Source: JBBDMU01 sp040905685 (GTDB lineage: Bacteria > Bacteroidota > Rhodothermia > Balneolales > Natronogracilivirgulaceae). From it: a stretch of DNA of 64,000 nt. The position numbers and the translations under genes are program-made. The stretch covers positions 38,975 through 102,974 of the forward strand of contig JBBDRB010000074.1 in assembly GCA_040905685.1 (NCBI GenBank), in the 5' to 3' direction. The notes beneath the pieces are model-generated. The model did not search any database. It was not told where the DNA came from and saw nothing but the letters and a program-made list of their open reading frames with translations. This document shows positions 9,345 through 18,085 of this stretch, in pieces (the first letter of the stretch is position 1; each line of letters opens with the position of its first letter).

Positions 9345-10679
9345 TTAAAGTACTTTTCTCCTGATGGCCGGAAACTTCTTCTTATGCCTGGGTTGGTTCC
9401 AGGGGATGATATTAAAGGGATGAATGCTCTTTCTCGGATGAATTTTATTATTCAGCTTTATCCGGTAACCGGCTATTATTACTTTCAACCAGGCCTTCAC
9501 GGCCTTCACCGGACCGGTAATGTAGGTGTCTGCCAGGATACGGACCATGTACAGGGACCTTTTCAGGTGCTGAATGATAAAGTGGTCGTTATAAATGCTG
9601 TCGAATTTTAAACCGATCAATGGATACCAGTACTGGTAGGTGCGCGGCGGTTCCAGGGGCATGTCATCCCGGTTGGTAATGCCCGCAATATCATAGGATT
9701 CTTTAAAGGATGCCGGCTTTTCTTTGTACTGATGAAGATCTTCGAAATCAATTATTTTAACATCCCCGGATTTGGTCAGAATGATGTTACCGATATGAAA
9801 ATCCATATGCGCATACCCTTCATCGTATATTTTTTCGAGGGCGTCGAATATCTTGTTAACATACTTCATGGGTATTAACGCAAAATTCTGCAGTCTCAGC
9901 TTCCTTTCATGATAGGCCATAAGGATCCAGTTTTCGCCATATTCAAACAGACGGGGAATTTCATTTATTTTACCGGACAGCTTCAATCCCTGCAGCTCCC
10001 TGTTAAAAATATCCTCCCTGCCGGGTTTGAAGGTCTTGCAAATAGCCTCTCCACCCCTGTAGGCAACAATCTCTATCTTGGCATTCCTGTCCTGCCCGTA
10101 AATTCTTCGTTTGACCGGGAACGGCGCCTGATAACCCCTGGACAGCTTACTGATCTTATTTTTGATCTCAGTGATCCGTGAAGGCAGGATCCTGTGAAGG
10201 TATTCCCATGCTTCATCCGTATTCAGGCTGGCGTCGACCAGATCCTGTCTCTCATGCTGAACAAGCAGCCGTTCTCTCAGGCTGCAATATTTCCGGGTAA
10301 AATTCGAGATGATCCGGCCGGAAAGGAAAACCGGTTTACTCACGGGGGTCCTGTTAACCCGGATGATATCTTTGACCCTGTCTTTATAAAAAATACGGGC
10401 ATTATCGAGTTGAGGATAATATTCAAGCACCACATTGCTGGGTTTAATCGGATTCAGGTCCAGGGCTATGACCATCGCTCCGGGCTCTTTAATATCAGAT
10501 TGCCATCCTTTGGATACCAGCAGCCTGCTATATGCGGCCTTCTGCGAACCGGTCAACCTGTGCTTTAATAAAATTTCAAACCCCTCTTTATAAAAATAGT
10601 CCCCGATTGCATCTACTTTATTGAGATCGACAACCTTCTTATCTAACGTATATACAGTTAATGCCGCCATTACCATCAT
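9345..10679 (-). CDS. WaaP/RIO-like kinase-fold protein in the polysaccharide operon
   Basis: A 444-residue soluble protein. The C-terminal half has a kinase-like active site: HMDFHIGNIIL (catalytic Asp with the downstream Asn) and then KIIDFED, the DFG-equivalent metal-binding Asp, at about residues 295-322. This pattern is shared by LPS core kinases of the WaaP/KdkA type and RIO-like kinases. The first 190 residues do not resemble anything I recognise. The protein probably phosphorylates a sugar, a lipid-linked glycan or another small substrate of the pathway; a protein target cannot be excluded. Its ATG overlaps the stop of the GT2 gene by four bases (ATGA), so the two are translationally coupled. 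Basic C-terminal tail (RHKKKFPAIRRKVL). Confidence 0.7.
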   Translation of the reverse strand: MMVMAALTVYTLDKKVVDLNKVDAIGDYFYKEGFEILLKHRLTGSQKAAYSRLLVSKGWQSDIKEPGAMVIALDLNPIKPSNVVLEYYPQLDNARIFYKDRVKDIIRVNRTPVSKPVFLSGRIISNFTRKYCSLRERLLVQHERQDLVDASLNTDEAWEYLHRILPSRITEIKNKISKLSRGYQAPFPVKRRIYGQDRNAKIEIVAYRGGEAICKTFKPGREDIFNRELQGLKLSGKINEIPRLFEYGENWILMAYHERKLRLQNFALIPMKYVNKIFDALEKIYDEGYAHMDFHIGNIILTKSGDVKIIDFEDLHQYKEKPASFKESYDIAGITNRDDMPLEPPRTYQYWYPLIGLKFDSIYNDHFIIQHLKRSLYMVRILADTYITGPVKAVKAWLKVIIAGYRIKLNNKIHPRKSIHPFNIIPWNQPRHKKKFPAIRRKVL

Positions 10680-11626
10680 TCCTGGTTATCCTGAGCATGG
10701 ATGCTGTTATAAGCATTCCAGATTTTCTGGGTCATTCTGTACCCGAACAGCTTATAGATCGTGATGTATCTTGCTGATATTTCCGCTGAACCCTCCAGGC
10801 GGAAAGAAGAGGGGATTAATTCCCGATGCATATGGAAGGATCTGACGGGATCGAATTCATGCAAAAGCCTGATCTCGTAAAAAAGCTTATGGTAAAAATA
10901 GCTTTCCAGTCCCTCGTCGAGGAGATCGGATTTACGCAAATAATCCAGTACCCTGAGCTGAAGGTGGATAAACCGGACCCGGTTGTCACCTTTGTTCATT
11001 TTTGAGATCGAGCTTGCATTTCTCTCGCATTTTAAGGTGAGGGGAACAGGGTCAAATAATACGCTCCCCCCCCGTTGCAGTATCCTGAACATGAGATCGT
11101 ATTCCTGGGAACTTTTCAACCGTTCATCAAACCCATTCACGTTCTCCAGCACTTTCCGGCGCCAAAGGTTTGCAGATGTAATGCCCAGATTCTTACCCAG
11201 CAGCGCATGAAACGGCCTCTGTTCATGGGATCTGATGACCGATTTCTGCTGTTTCGACTCAAGGATGAAGTCAGCGGCTATGAAATCCGGTTTCTTGCCG
11301 GCGGCCTTTATCAAGTCGGTTTGGTGACGGAGCTTATCCGGAAAAAGCTGGTCATCGGCATCCAGGAACTGGATGTATTCGCCTTTGGCCTGCCTGAAAC
11401 CCGAGTTCCGTGCAGATCCGCCCCCTCCGTTGGCCTGATTCACCAACCGGAGATTACAGGAGGATTTTAATTGATAGTCCTGTATTGCCTGTTCCGTATT
11501 ATCTCCGGACCCATCGTTTACGCAAATAATTTCCGTATCTGCGTAGGTTTGTCCAACAATTGAATCCAGACAGGCTTCAATATAAGATGCGGCATTATAA
11601 CAAGGTATTACCACCGAAACGGTCAT
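10676..11626 (-). CDS. GT2 family glycosyltransferase
   Basis: A 316-residue GT-A fold enzyme starting SVVIPCYNAASYIEACLDS, the standard GT2 nucleotide-binding start, followed by VNDGSGDNT. The metal-binding DxD region is LDADD near residue 93, and ARNSGFRQAKGEY precedes it as in other GT2 enzymes. No C-terminal membrane helices are visible, so it is a soluble or peripheral inverting transferase. It is the only GT2 in the cluster and sits between the ABC exporter (20 bases upstream) and the kinase-like gene (four-base overlap). It could add a branch sugar or an early repeat-unit sugar; the sequence does not decide. Confidence 0.9.
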   Translation of the reverse strand: MTVSVVIPCYNAASYIEACLDSIVGQTYADTEIICVNDGSGDNTEQAIQDYQLKSSCNLRLVNQANGGGGSARNSGFRQAKGEYIQFLDADDQLFPDKLRHQTDLIKAAGKKPDFIAADFILESKQQKSVIRSHEQRPFHALLGKNLGITSANLWRRKVLENVNGFDERLKSSQEYDLMFRILQRGGSVLFDPVPLTLKCERNASSISKMNKGDNRVRFIHLQLRVLDYLRKSDLLDEGLESYFYHKLFYEIRLLHEFDPVRSFHMHRELIPSSFRLEGSAEISARYITIYKLFGYRMTQKIWNAYNSIHAQDNQE

Positions 11627-11646
11627 GACACAGAGCCCGGAGAGGA

Positions 11647-13437
11647 TTAAACAGCCATTAGTTTAAAATCGGAACTTCTTTCCAGCAGCTCGGCATGCGA
11701 CCCTGAAGCTTCTATGACCCCGTCTTTCATGAAATACAGGACGTCACAGTTCCTGACGGTGGTCAGCCGGTGGGCGATCATGATCATCGTTCTGTCCCCC
11801 CGCAGTTTTTCAAGCGCCTGGATTATATATTTTTCGGTAACATTGTCCAGTGCCGAGGTGGCCTCATCCATTACCAGAACCTCCGGATTATGATACAGGG
11901 CCCGGGCAATGCCTATTCGCTGCCGCTGTCCGCCCGACAGCATAATGCCGCGTTCGCCAATAACCGAGTTATACCCTTTGGGCAGATTTTGCACAAGGCG
12001 ATCCAGCTGGGCGGCCTTTATGGCATTGTCAAGTTTATAATCTTCGATCTCATCGTCTTCCAGTCCGAAGGCAATGTTCCTTTTAATGGTATCGTCAGAC
12101 AAATAGATGAATTGCGGGATGTAACCAATATTCGACTGCCAGGCCCTTAGATTGGTTCGTATATCCCGTCCGTCAACCTTTATGACCCCCCTGGTGGGGG
12201 GCAGCAAGCCCAGAAGTACATCCACAATGGTTGTCTTGCCCGCGCCCGAAGCCCCCACAAATGCGATTGCACTTCCCTTTGGTATTTCCAGATCAATCCC
12301 GTTTAAAGCCTGAGCCTCTGAATTAGGATATTTATAATGAAGGTCTTCAATCTTAATGCTGTTTTTAAGGGTCAGCGGTGACGGCTTCCGGGTCCCGTTC
12401 AGATGTATGGCCGACCGCTCCCTTTCAAGTTCCTTCAGGTCGTCAAACACCGGGTCCACGGCAAAGATATTAAACCGGATATTCGTGTAATTTCCCACAA
12501 CATCACGGAATGCCGGCATCAGACGGACAACGGCCACGGCGAACAGCGTCAGAATTGGGATGATGGACTGGACGGCACGTCCCTGAAGCACCAGGATCAG
12601 TGCAATCAGCAGCATGCCGCATACGGCTACGGTTTCAATAAATGGTTTGGGAAGCTGGTTGGCTACCGATACATAGCGACTGGCAAGGGAACTGCGCGTT
12701 GCACTTACGGTAAATTTCCTCAGAAAGAAGGGTTCCCGCCTCAGAATGCGGGCATCTTTAAGTCCTCCCAGACCCTGGTTAATCGCCTGTATCATAACCC
12801 GTCTGTGTTTCTGCTGCTCCAGACCGTATTTCTTGATGTTATACTTAACGATTTGGAGAAACACCCCGCTGGTTAACCCCAAAACACCGAGGGTCACGAT
12901 CGATATGATCGGTTCCACCACGATCAGCAGAATAAAAACCGCCAGTATCATTAATCCCTGCATAACAAGTTGGAGTCCCTCCAGCAGCACCTGTATGATC
13001 AGTTTGACTTCGCTGTTCACATTCCGGAGCAGCTCGGCGGTGTTGCGCTGAAGGTGGAATGTGTAAGGTGCATTCATATAGGCTTCAAACAACCGGGAAC
13101 TGATGCTGACGTGCTGATTATACACAAATTTCGCTTTTCCGTAATACAGCATGGACAAATAGGCATTTTTGATAAGATAGGTTGTAATCAGGGCCACGGC
13201 TCCCCAGATCAACAGCTGATCGGAGGTGGTTATGCCGTAGGTATGCAGGGTTGAAGCCACAAAATCATACTTCATTACTTTATCCGGATCAGCAACGACG
13301 GCGACGAACACCGGAATGATGCCTACCCCTACGACCTCCAGCAAGGCTCCCACCAGCATTAAACCAAACAACAGCATTCCCCTTGCTTTGTCGCGTTTAG
13401 TGAACAGGCTAAACAACTTTTTAATACTTTCAATCAT
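11647..13437 (-). CDS. ABC transporter, fused membrane and ATPase domains (glycolipid flippase/exporter type)
   Basis: A 596-residue half-transporter. The N-terminal 320 residues hold six membrane segments. The C-terminal ATPase has Walker A GASGAGKTT (about 393-401), the signature LSGGQRQRIG (about 498) and Walker B VLVMDEATSALD (about 520). The layout is that of MsbA, PglK and other exporters of lipids or lipid-linked oligosaccharides; it would act as a homodimer. No Wzx-type flippase appears in the cluster, so this protein is the natural candidate to flip the undecaprenyl-linked repeat unit, as PglK does in N-glycan systems. That role is inferred from context. Lipid A export is the main alternative. 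Confidence 0.85.
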   Translation of the reverse strand: MIESIKKLFSLFTKRDKARGMLLFGLMLVGALLEVVGVGIIPVFVAVVADPDKVMKYDFVASTLHTYGITTSDQLLIWGAVALITTYLIKNAYLSMLYYGKAKFVYNQHVSISSRLFEAYMNAPYTFHLQRNTAELLRNVNSEVKLIIQVLLEGLQLVMQGLMILAVFILLIVVEPIISIVTLGVLGLTSGVFLQIVKYNIKKYGLEQQKHRRVMIQAINQGLGGLKDARILRREPFFLRKFTVSATRSSLASRYVSVANQLPKPFIETVAVCGMLLIALILVLQGRAVQSIIPILTLFAVAVVRLMPAFRDVVGNYTNIRFNIFAVDPVFDDLKELERERSAIHLNGTRKPSPLTLKNSIKIEDLHYKYPNSEAQALNGIDLEIPKGSAIAFVGASGAGKTTIVDVLLGLLPPTRGVIKVDGRDIRTNLRAWQSNIGYIPQFIYLSDDTIKRNIAFGLEDDEIEDYKLDNAIKAAQLDRLVQNLPKGYNSVIGERGIMLSGGQRQRIGIARALYHNPEVLVMDEATSALDNVTEKYIIQALEKLRGDRTMIMIAHRLTTVRNCDVLYFMKDGVIEASGSHAELLERSSDFKLMAV

Positions 13438-13470
13438 TGGATCTGAATTTAAAATAAAGTTAATCGTGAG

Positions 13471-14025
13471 TTACCTGTTATCGGTAAGCGGATAAATAAA
13501 CCGGTCAATTATTAAAAGCGTTGTTGACAGGGCACTGACTATCCGGGCCGCATCATACCACCGGAACCGCGGCCTGAGAGGAACGGTTTCTACCAGGATG
13601 ATATCTTCTCTCTGCAAGACCGGATAGTCAACATCCCTGCTGATCATCGATTCAAAGTCGGTTGTAAAAACTACCTGCCGGCCCGAATCGGTCTTTCGTG
13701 ATATTTGCAGGGTGACGTCCGGCCGGTTGCGTTTCCTCCGCTCACCGATGGTACTGGCGCCGCCGGCATACATGAATATAGTCGACAGGTCGGTACCCTC
13801 CCGGATGCGGTAGCTGCCGGGCCGTTGTACCGTACCGATGACCACGACCTCCATATGCGGCTCGCCCACCCTCACAAAAGAATAGGTGTTGGGAACATCA
13901 TTATTATTTCCAAAGTCACCCAAACTTTGGGCATGGGCTACCGTACCGGATCCGGCTATAATGGCAATCAGGATCAGGACTTGTTTGCATACGTTTATTA
14001 ACTGTTCTTTACTAATCATGGTCAT
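13471..14025 (-). CDS. Short SLBB-domain polysaccharide export protein with a C-terminal membrane segment
   Basis: A 184-residue protein with a signal peptide ending near AHAQS (residues 30-34). One SLBB-like domain follows (VVVIGTVQRPGSYRI, then LSTIFMYAGGAS), and a hydrophobic segment near the C-terminus (ARIVSALSTTLLIIDRFIYP). Wza-type exporters are usually more than 350 residues, with an N-terminal Poly_export domain and several SLBB repeats. That domain is absent here, so this is not a full outer-membrane channel by itself. It lies downstream of the Wzc-like gene and upstream of the ABC exporter, so it may be a periplasmic collar or adaptor anchored in the membrane. Function is inferred from domain and context. 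Confidence 0.75.
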   Translation of the reverse strand: MTMISKEQLINVCKQVLILIAIIAGSGTVAHAQSLGDFGNNNDVPNTYSFVRVGEPHMEVVVIGTVQRPGSYRIREGTDLSTIFMYAGGASTIGERRKRNRPDVTLQISRKTDSGRQVVFTTDFESMISRDVDYPVLQREDIILVETVPLRPRFRWYDAARIVSALSTTLLIIDRFIYPLTDNR

Positions 14026-14112
14026 ACTCCGCCTGTGCTATGGGTGTTTTCTGATGAAAGGTTAATAAGTTTAAAAAGAAAAAAGAATAAGGGTGACCGG
14101 TTGATTCGGGCA

Positions 14113-16449
14113 TCAGCCGCTTTTCTCTGCATACACTTCCTTATAAGAATTTCTGTACTTGTATTTGTAACTGTAGGCTTTCACGTTGCTTTTGCTGTAA
14201 TCAAAGCGATTGAGAATCGCACCGGAAACCTCTATGCCTACATCGCTGAGATCCTGCCTGGTCTGTTCGAGCAGATTGATTTCTGTGTCATTGGCCCGGG
14301 CAATCAGGACCGTAGCGTCACTCTCGTTGGCAAGCACCGCTGCATCGCTAACAATCTGCAACGGGGGTGTATCGTAAATGACGATATCAAAAAACTCGGC
14401 TGTGCTTTTCGTGAAATTCACCATTTGATCGGAGCCAATCAAATCCTGGGGATTAGGATTTTTTCGTCCACAGGGCAGGAAGCAGAAATTTTCTATGCCG
14501 GTTTCAAACAGCTCCTTTTTGAACTTGATCTTTCTGGTCAGCAGGTCGGAAAGACCGGGCTCCCTGGCCATTCCGAGCAAGGTATGGGCCGTGGGCTTTC
14601 GCAAATCGGCATCCACCAGTAAGACCCGTTTTCCGGATTGGGCCAGAGCCAGAGCCAGGTTCATGGCATTGATGCTTTTTCCCTCCCCCGGTTTGGAGCT
14701 GGTTACCGTAATGCTTTTCACTCTCTTGCTGGCCAGGCTGAATTCCACATTTATCCGCAGCCGCCGGAAAGCCTCCGAGATCCCTGACTGGGTATTTACA
14801 AGCGTTACCAGCCGGGGGTCGATAAGACGGTCTCCCAGGCGCAGCCGTTTCCGGTTTTTAGCATTCAACTTGATGTGTTTTGTCATGTCCGGAATAACGC
14901 CGATCACATTAAATCCCTGCTTTCTCATATCTTCGGGGTCATGAATTTTGTTATCCACCGATTTCTTCAGGAAGACCAGCCCGATTCCCGCAAGCAATCC
15001 GAATAAACTGCCTACCGTATAATTCTGGGCTTTATTCGGCCTGACCGGGCTTCCCGGCACATGGGCTTGTTTTATCAATCGTATTCTGCCAAGTTCGGCC
15101 TGTTCGGCAATCTGGTTTTGCTGTACCCGTTCCAGAAGGGTCGTGTACAACTGCTCTGCAATTCGCTGGTCACGCTGCATTTCTTCGAGCTGGTTCGTCT
15201 GCTCCAGGATCTGGGTCAGGCTTGTTTCGTTTCTTTGTATCTGATCCTGCTTGAATTCAACATTATCCATCAGGTCCTGCCTTTCGTTTTCAGCCCTTCG
15301 GATCTCCCGCCTGATATCGTAGAGGTGGTTTCCCAGGTTAGTGTGGTCCAGATGCTGCTCGTCCATGACTTCAGAGGAGTATTGCCGCGTTATTTCCTGA
15401 AGCCGGGATTCCAAAGAATCAATCTGTCTGAGGATGATGACCAGTTCGGGGTTGCTTTCCGGGTTAGCCCGAAGTTCAGGCCGTTCCAGGTAGTATTGTT
15501 CAGCCTGCAATTCGTATTCTGCCAGTGCCGTACGAAAAGCCTCATAACGTAAAACGGTACCTGAACCGGATCTTGAATCCAGCATGGTTTTTATGTTAGC
15601 TTCTTCCTCTCGCAGCAGTACAATTTGCCTGTCCATTAACTGAAGCTGCAACTCATCCTGTTCTATCTCCTTGTACAGCCTGTCAATATCTTCAGCCACC
15701 CTTCTTCCGCCATGATCCATCACCATCACATGGTCCTGATCAAGAAACGTCCGGATCCGCTGTTCCTGTTCTTGAAGATTTTCACCGCGTTCGTTTTCCA
15801 GTCTTCTCAGATACTGACCTGATGAGCTAAGGCGCTGCCGGCTGACGGATTGGTCGAAGTCCATATACTCCTGAACATAAAAATTGGCGATCATCGAAGC
15901 TTCCACAGGATGGGTGCTCGTGGCTTTTATTTCAAGCATGCTTAAGTCGCCCAAACGTGTAACCTCAATACGTCCCGGCAACTGGCCGGCCAGTCCGGAG
16001 GCCGATAATTCGCCGGTCCTGCTTATTTGACGTTTTAATAAGGGGATGGTATCGGCCGGGTTCCCGGTAATCCCCTCCCCGATTAATCGAGCGGCAACCC
16101 GCTCTGCAAGCTCTAAGGAATTTTTAAGAATTTCCACCTCAACCCCAACCACATCCCTGTCCAGGTTTCGTTGTTGCGCCGTCTGAAATCCGTGGAGATT
16201 CTCATTGTTGCCCTGGGCTTCGATTATAATAGTCGAGGTACTGTCATATTCCGGTACCGTTTGTTCGGTATGCCAGACGGTAAAGGCAATCACAATGGCA
16301 AAAACCGATAAGATCAGCAGCTTGCCGCGGTATATGATGAACATAATTTCACCAAAACCCAGCGGTTGAAAAGAATTTGTCATCCTCTCTTCCTTTGCGG
16401 GCCTGGAATTTCCATTCATATTTTCTTTTGAAAGATCCCTGTCGTTCAT
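14113..16449 (-). CDS. Wzc-like polysaccharide co-polymerase with BY-kinase domain
   Basis: A 778-residue protein that combines a Wzz chain-length domain and a bacterial tyrosine kinase. A first membrane helix lies near residues 33-50, a long coiled-coil periplasmic region (rich in E, Q and R) fills 200-440, and a second helix sits near 480-500. The cytoplasmic kinase has Walker A SSKPGEGKS (about 585), Walker A' VLLVDADLRKP and Walker B IVIYDTPP (about 690). The tail carries a cluster of seven tyrosines (YSYKYKYRNSY and neighbours), the usual autophosphorylation sites. It should set chain length and couple synthesis to export through the cycle of tyrosine phosphorylation. No separate phosphatase gene is present in the window. 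Confidence 0.93.
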   Translation of the reverse strand: MNDRDLSKENMNGNSRPAKEERMTNSFQPLGFGEIMFIIYRGKLLILSVFAIVIAFTVWHTEQTVPEYDSTSTIIIEAQGNNENLHGFQTAQQRNLDRDVVGVEVEILKNSLELAERVAARLIGEGITGNPADTIPLLKRQISRTGELSASGLAGQLPGRIEVTRLGDLSMLEIKATSTHPVEASMIANFYVQEYMDFDQSVSRQRLSSSGQYLRRLENERGENLQEQEQRIRTFLDQDHVMVMDHGGRRVAEDIDRLYKEIEQDELQLQLMDRQIVLLREEEANIKTMLDSRSGSGTVLRYEAFRTALAEYELQAEQYYLERPELRANPESNPELVIILRQIDSLESRLQEITRQYSSEVMDEQHLDHTNLGNHLYDIRREIRRAENERQDLMDNVEFKQDQIQRNETSLTQILEQTNQLEEMQRDQRIAEQLYTTLLERVQQNQIAEQAELGRIRLIKQAHVPGSPVRPNKAQNYTVGSLFGLLAGIGLVFLKKSVDNKIHDPEDMRKQGFNVIGVIPDMTKHIKLNAKNRKRLRLGDRLIDPRLVTLVNTQSGISEAFRRLRINVEFSLASKRVKSITVTSSKPGEGKSINAMNLALALAQSGKRVLLVDADLRKPTAHTLLGMAREPGLSDLLTRKIKFKKELFETGIENFCFLPCGRKNPNPQDLIGSDQMVNFTKSTAEFFDIVIYDTPPLQIVSDAAVLANESDATVLIARANDTEINLLEQTRQDLSDVGIEVSGAILNRFDYSKSNVKAYSYKYKYRNSYKEVYAEKSG

Positions 16450-16529
16450 AGATATTTATATTTATAGGAGTTGATAATAGTGCAATGATGAAGTTTTCGA
16501 ACGGGCAGCCATATGGTAAGACCAATATA

Positions 16530-17045
16530 TCAGGGCGAACCGACAGCCATCCTGGCTGACAGTTTTACCTTCACAGCCTGATGAATAGAGCCAATCCGGA
16601 CCAGCAAATGTGTCGATCCGTAATGTTCCAGAATTTCTCCCTTAAGACCCTTCATGGGTCCGCTGCTAATCCTGATGGTTTTTCCCAGTCCGGGTAACGG
16701 CGTCTTAATATTTTCCAGAAGTTCCGGCTGCGTCTGCAGCAATTCGATCTGATTGATCTCTTCTTCCCTCATCTCTACCCGTTGTCCGTTAAACACCAGA
16801 TTGCGAACGATCCCGCGCGTTTCCAGCACCGCGATCCGTTCATATTCGTCTACCAGAGCAAATATGTAATTAGGAAATAAAGGCATGATCAACTTCTTCT
16901 TCCTGTCTTTCCATTGTCTTATTTCAATACATTTCGGCAGGAAGACCTTGATGTTCATATCGTTTATATCTTTTTCACAAACCTTCTCTGATCTGGCCCG
17001 GGTATAAAATACCAGCCATTTTTTATGATTTATATTACTGAGCAT
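16530..17045 (-). CDS. NusG-family antiterminator (UpxY/LoaP/RfaH type)
   Basis: A 171-residue protein starting KKWLVFYTRARSEKVC, a classic NGN-domain opening, with a PLFPNYIFALVD core strand. A C-terminal KOW region follows (GKTIRISSGPMKGLKGEILEHYG). It is a specialised NusG paralogue and not the housekeeping NusG, because it lies at the head of a long polysaccharide operon and away from secE and ribosomal genes. Such proteins bind RNA polymerase in the leader of one operon and keep it transcribing through the distal genes. It is therefore the likely positive regulator of the roughly 17 kb downstream of it. Confidence 0.88.
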   Translation of the reverse strand: MLSNINHKKWLVFYTRARSEKVCEKDINDMNIKVFLPKCIEIRQWKDRKKKLIMPLFPNYIFALVDEYERIAVLETRGIVRNLVFNGQRVEMREEEINQIELLQTQPELLENIKTPLPGLGKTIRISSGPMKGLKGEILEHYGSTHLLVRIGSIHQAVKVKLSARMAVGSP

Positions 17046-17208
17046 TTATTTATTATTATTTTAACCTTAAGCTTATACAAACAATCCCCAACATTGTATA
17101 ATTCTTCTATACCTATGTATTTTATTATTATAATTATTTGTATTAATGCCTTATTTTTAATTTTATAACATATATTTAATTCAGTATTTTTAATTATAAT
17201 ATATTATA

Positions 17209-17514
17209 TCACGAGTCCCTTTTAAGTTTAACATACTCTTGTATGACTTCGGCTATGACCTCATCCTTTTCAATAATTTTTGCTCTTAACCTTGTATTTT
17301 CCTGCTCCAGTGAACGGGTTTGGCTATCGCCATTATTTTGAAATACTATGGTACCGTTGATAAACAGCTGCTTTTGCCACGTATAATACTGGCTGGGCTG
17401 AATGCTATACGTATCACAAATTATACTTACTGACACGCCGTTGATAAGCCTTTCCCTTAAAATTGCAATCTTCTCATCCGGAGTGAAGTTTGATCTTCTC
17501 TTTTGTAATTTCAT
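17209..17514 (-). CDS. Orphan IS3-type transposase OrfA (helix-turn-helix)
   Basis: A 101-residue basic protein that matches transposase_8/OrfA of IS3-like elements. It has FTPDEKIAILRERL, an HTH region around VSIICDTYSIQPSQYYTWQKQ, and a leucine-zipper-like tail (SLEQENTRLRAKIIEKDEVIAEV). No orfB with a DDE domain follows in any frame: the 163 bases downstream are AT-rich and non-coding before the NusG gene. I saw no terminal repeats. It is therefore either a remnant or a domesticated DNA-binding protein. As the first gene ahead of the polysaccharide operon it could have a regulatory role, which is speculation. Confidence 0.75.
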   Translation of the reverse strand: MKLQKRRSNFTPDEKIAILRERLINGVSVSIICDTYSIQPSQYYTWQKQLFINGTIVFQNNGDSQTRSLEQENTRLRAKIIEKDEVIAEVIQEYVKLKRDS

Positions 17515-18085
17515 GACTTAAAAATCATGCTTAATTATAGATGTTATAAATAGAATTTCAGTTAAAGCAACAAATAGCCGGTACACATTTTTTATGCGGC
17601 ATATATATCTTTCCGATCATTCCAAAAGTTATATACTGAACACTTTTCGTTGCTCCCGGATAAAGCTTCGCCATCTTAATCACATGGCCGGATCAAGTTG
17701 ACAGAAAAAGGGAGCATTAAATCAGGTTAAGCAGACAGGTGTTTTTACCAATCCTGCATGCATATAAATGATATTATATATATAAACTTATAGCAAGTAA
17801 TTACATTAATATAATATTCACATCATATATTAATCAGGACTCTTAAATAATCGATTTAAATAAAAATCAATATTATTATTAAAGAATTATATAATATTTA
17901 CCAGATTTTAATTAGTTTTAATTTATTAACGGTTATTTAATTAATAAACAGATATTTCCGTGATGTGCACATTGATAATCGGTTTTGGGTGGATGGCCCT
18001 AAGCTGTTTTATTCATCTTTGATACGTGATCACAGCATCGTATCTTTTACGGTTACTACGTCTTCGCATTAAGAATCTATATTAT
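17515..18085. promoter_or_regulatory. Long AT-rich divergent intergenic region
   Basis: This 571-base stretch has no credible gene. It separates the minus-strand polysaccharide operon from plus-strand hisS, so it must hold promoters for both. On the minus strand TTGCTT (17565-17570) and TATAAC (17543-17548) are 16 bases apart and about 30 bases before the orfA-like start; this is a weak sigma-70-like candidate only. The part from 17760 to 17950 is extremely AT-rich. The segment 18026-18085 is open in the hisS frame, but it is not needed for HisS. Confidence 0.4.

Noticed and set aside
17590..17700. Possible end of an insertion sequence next to the orphan OrfA
   Set aside because: I found no inverted terminal repeat or target duplication around 17046-17700, so no mobile element is called.
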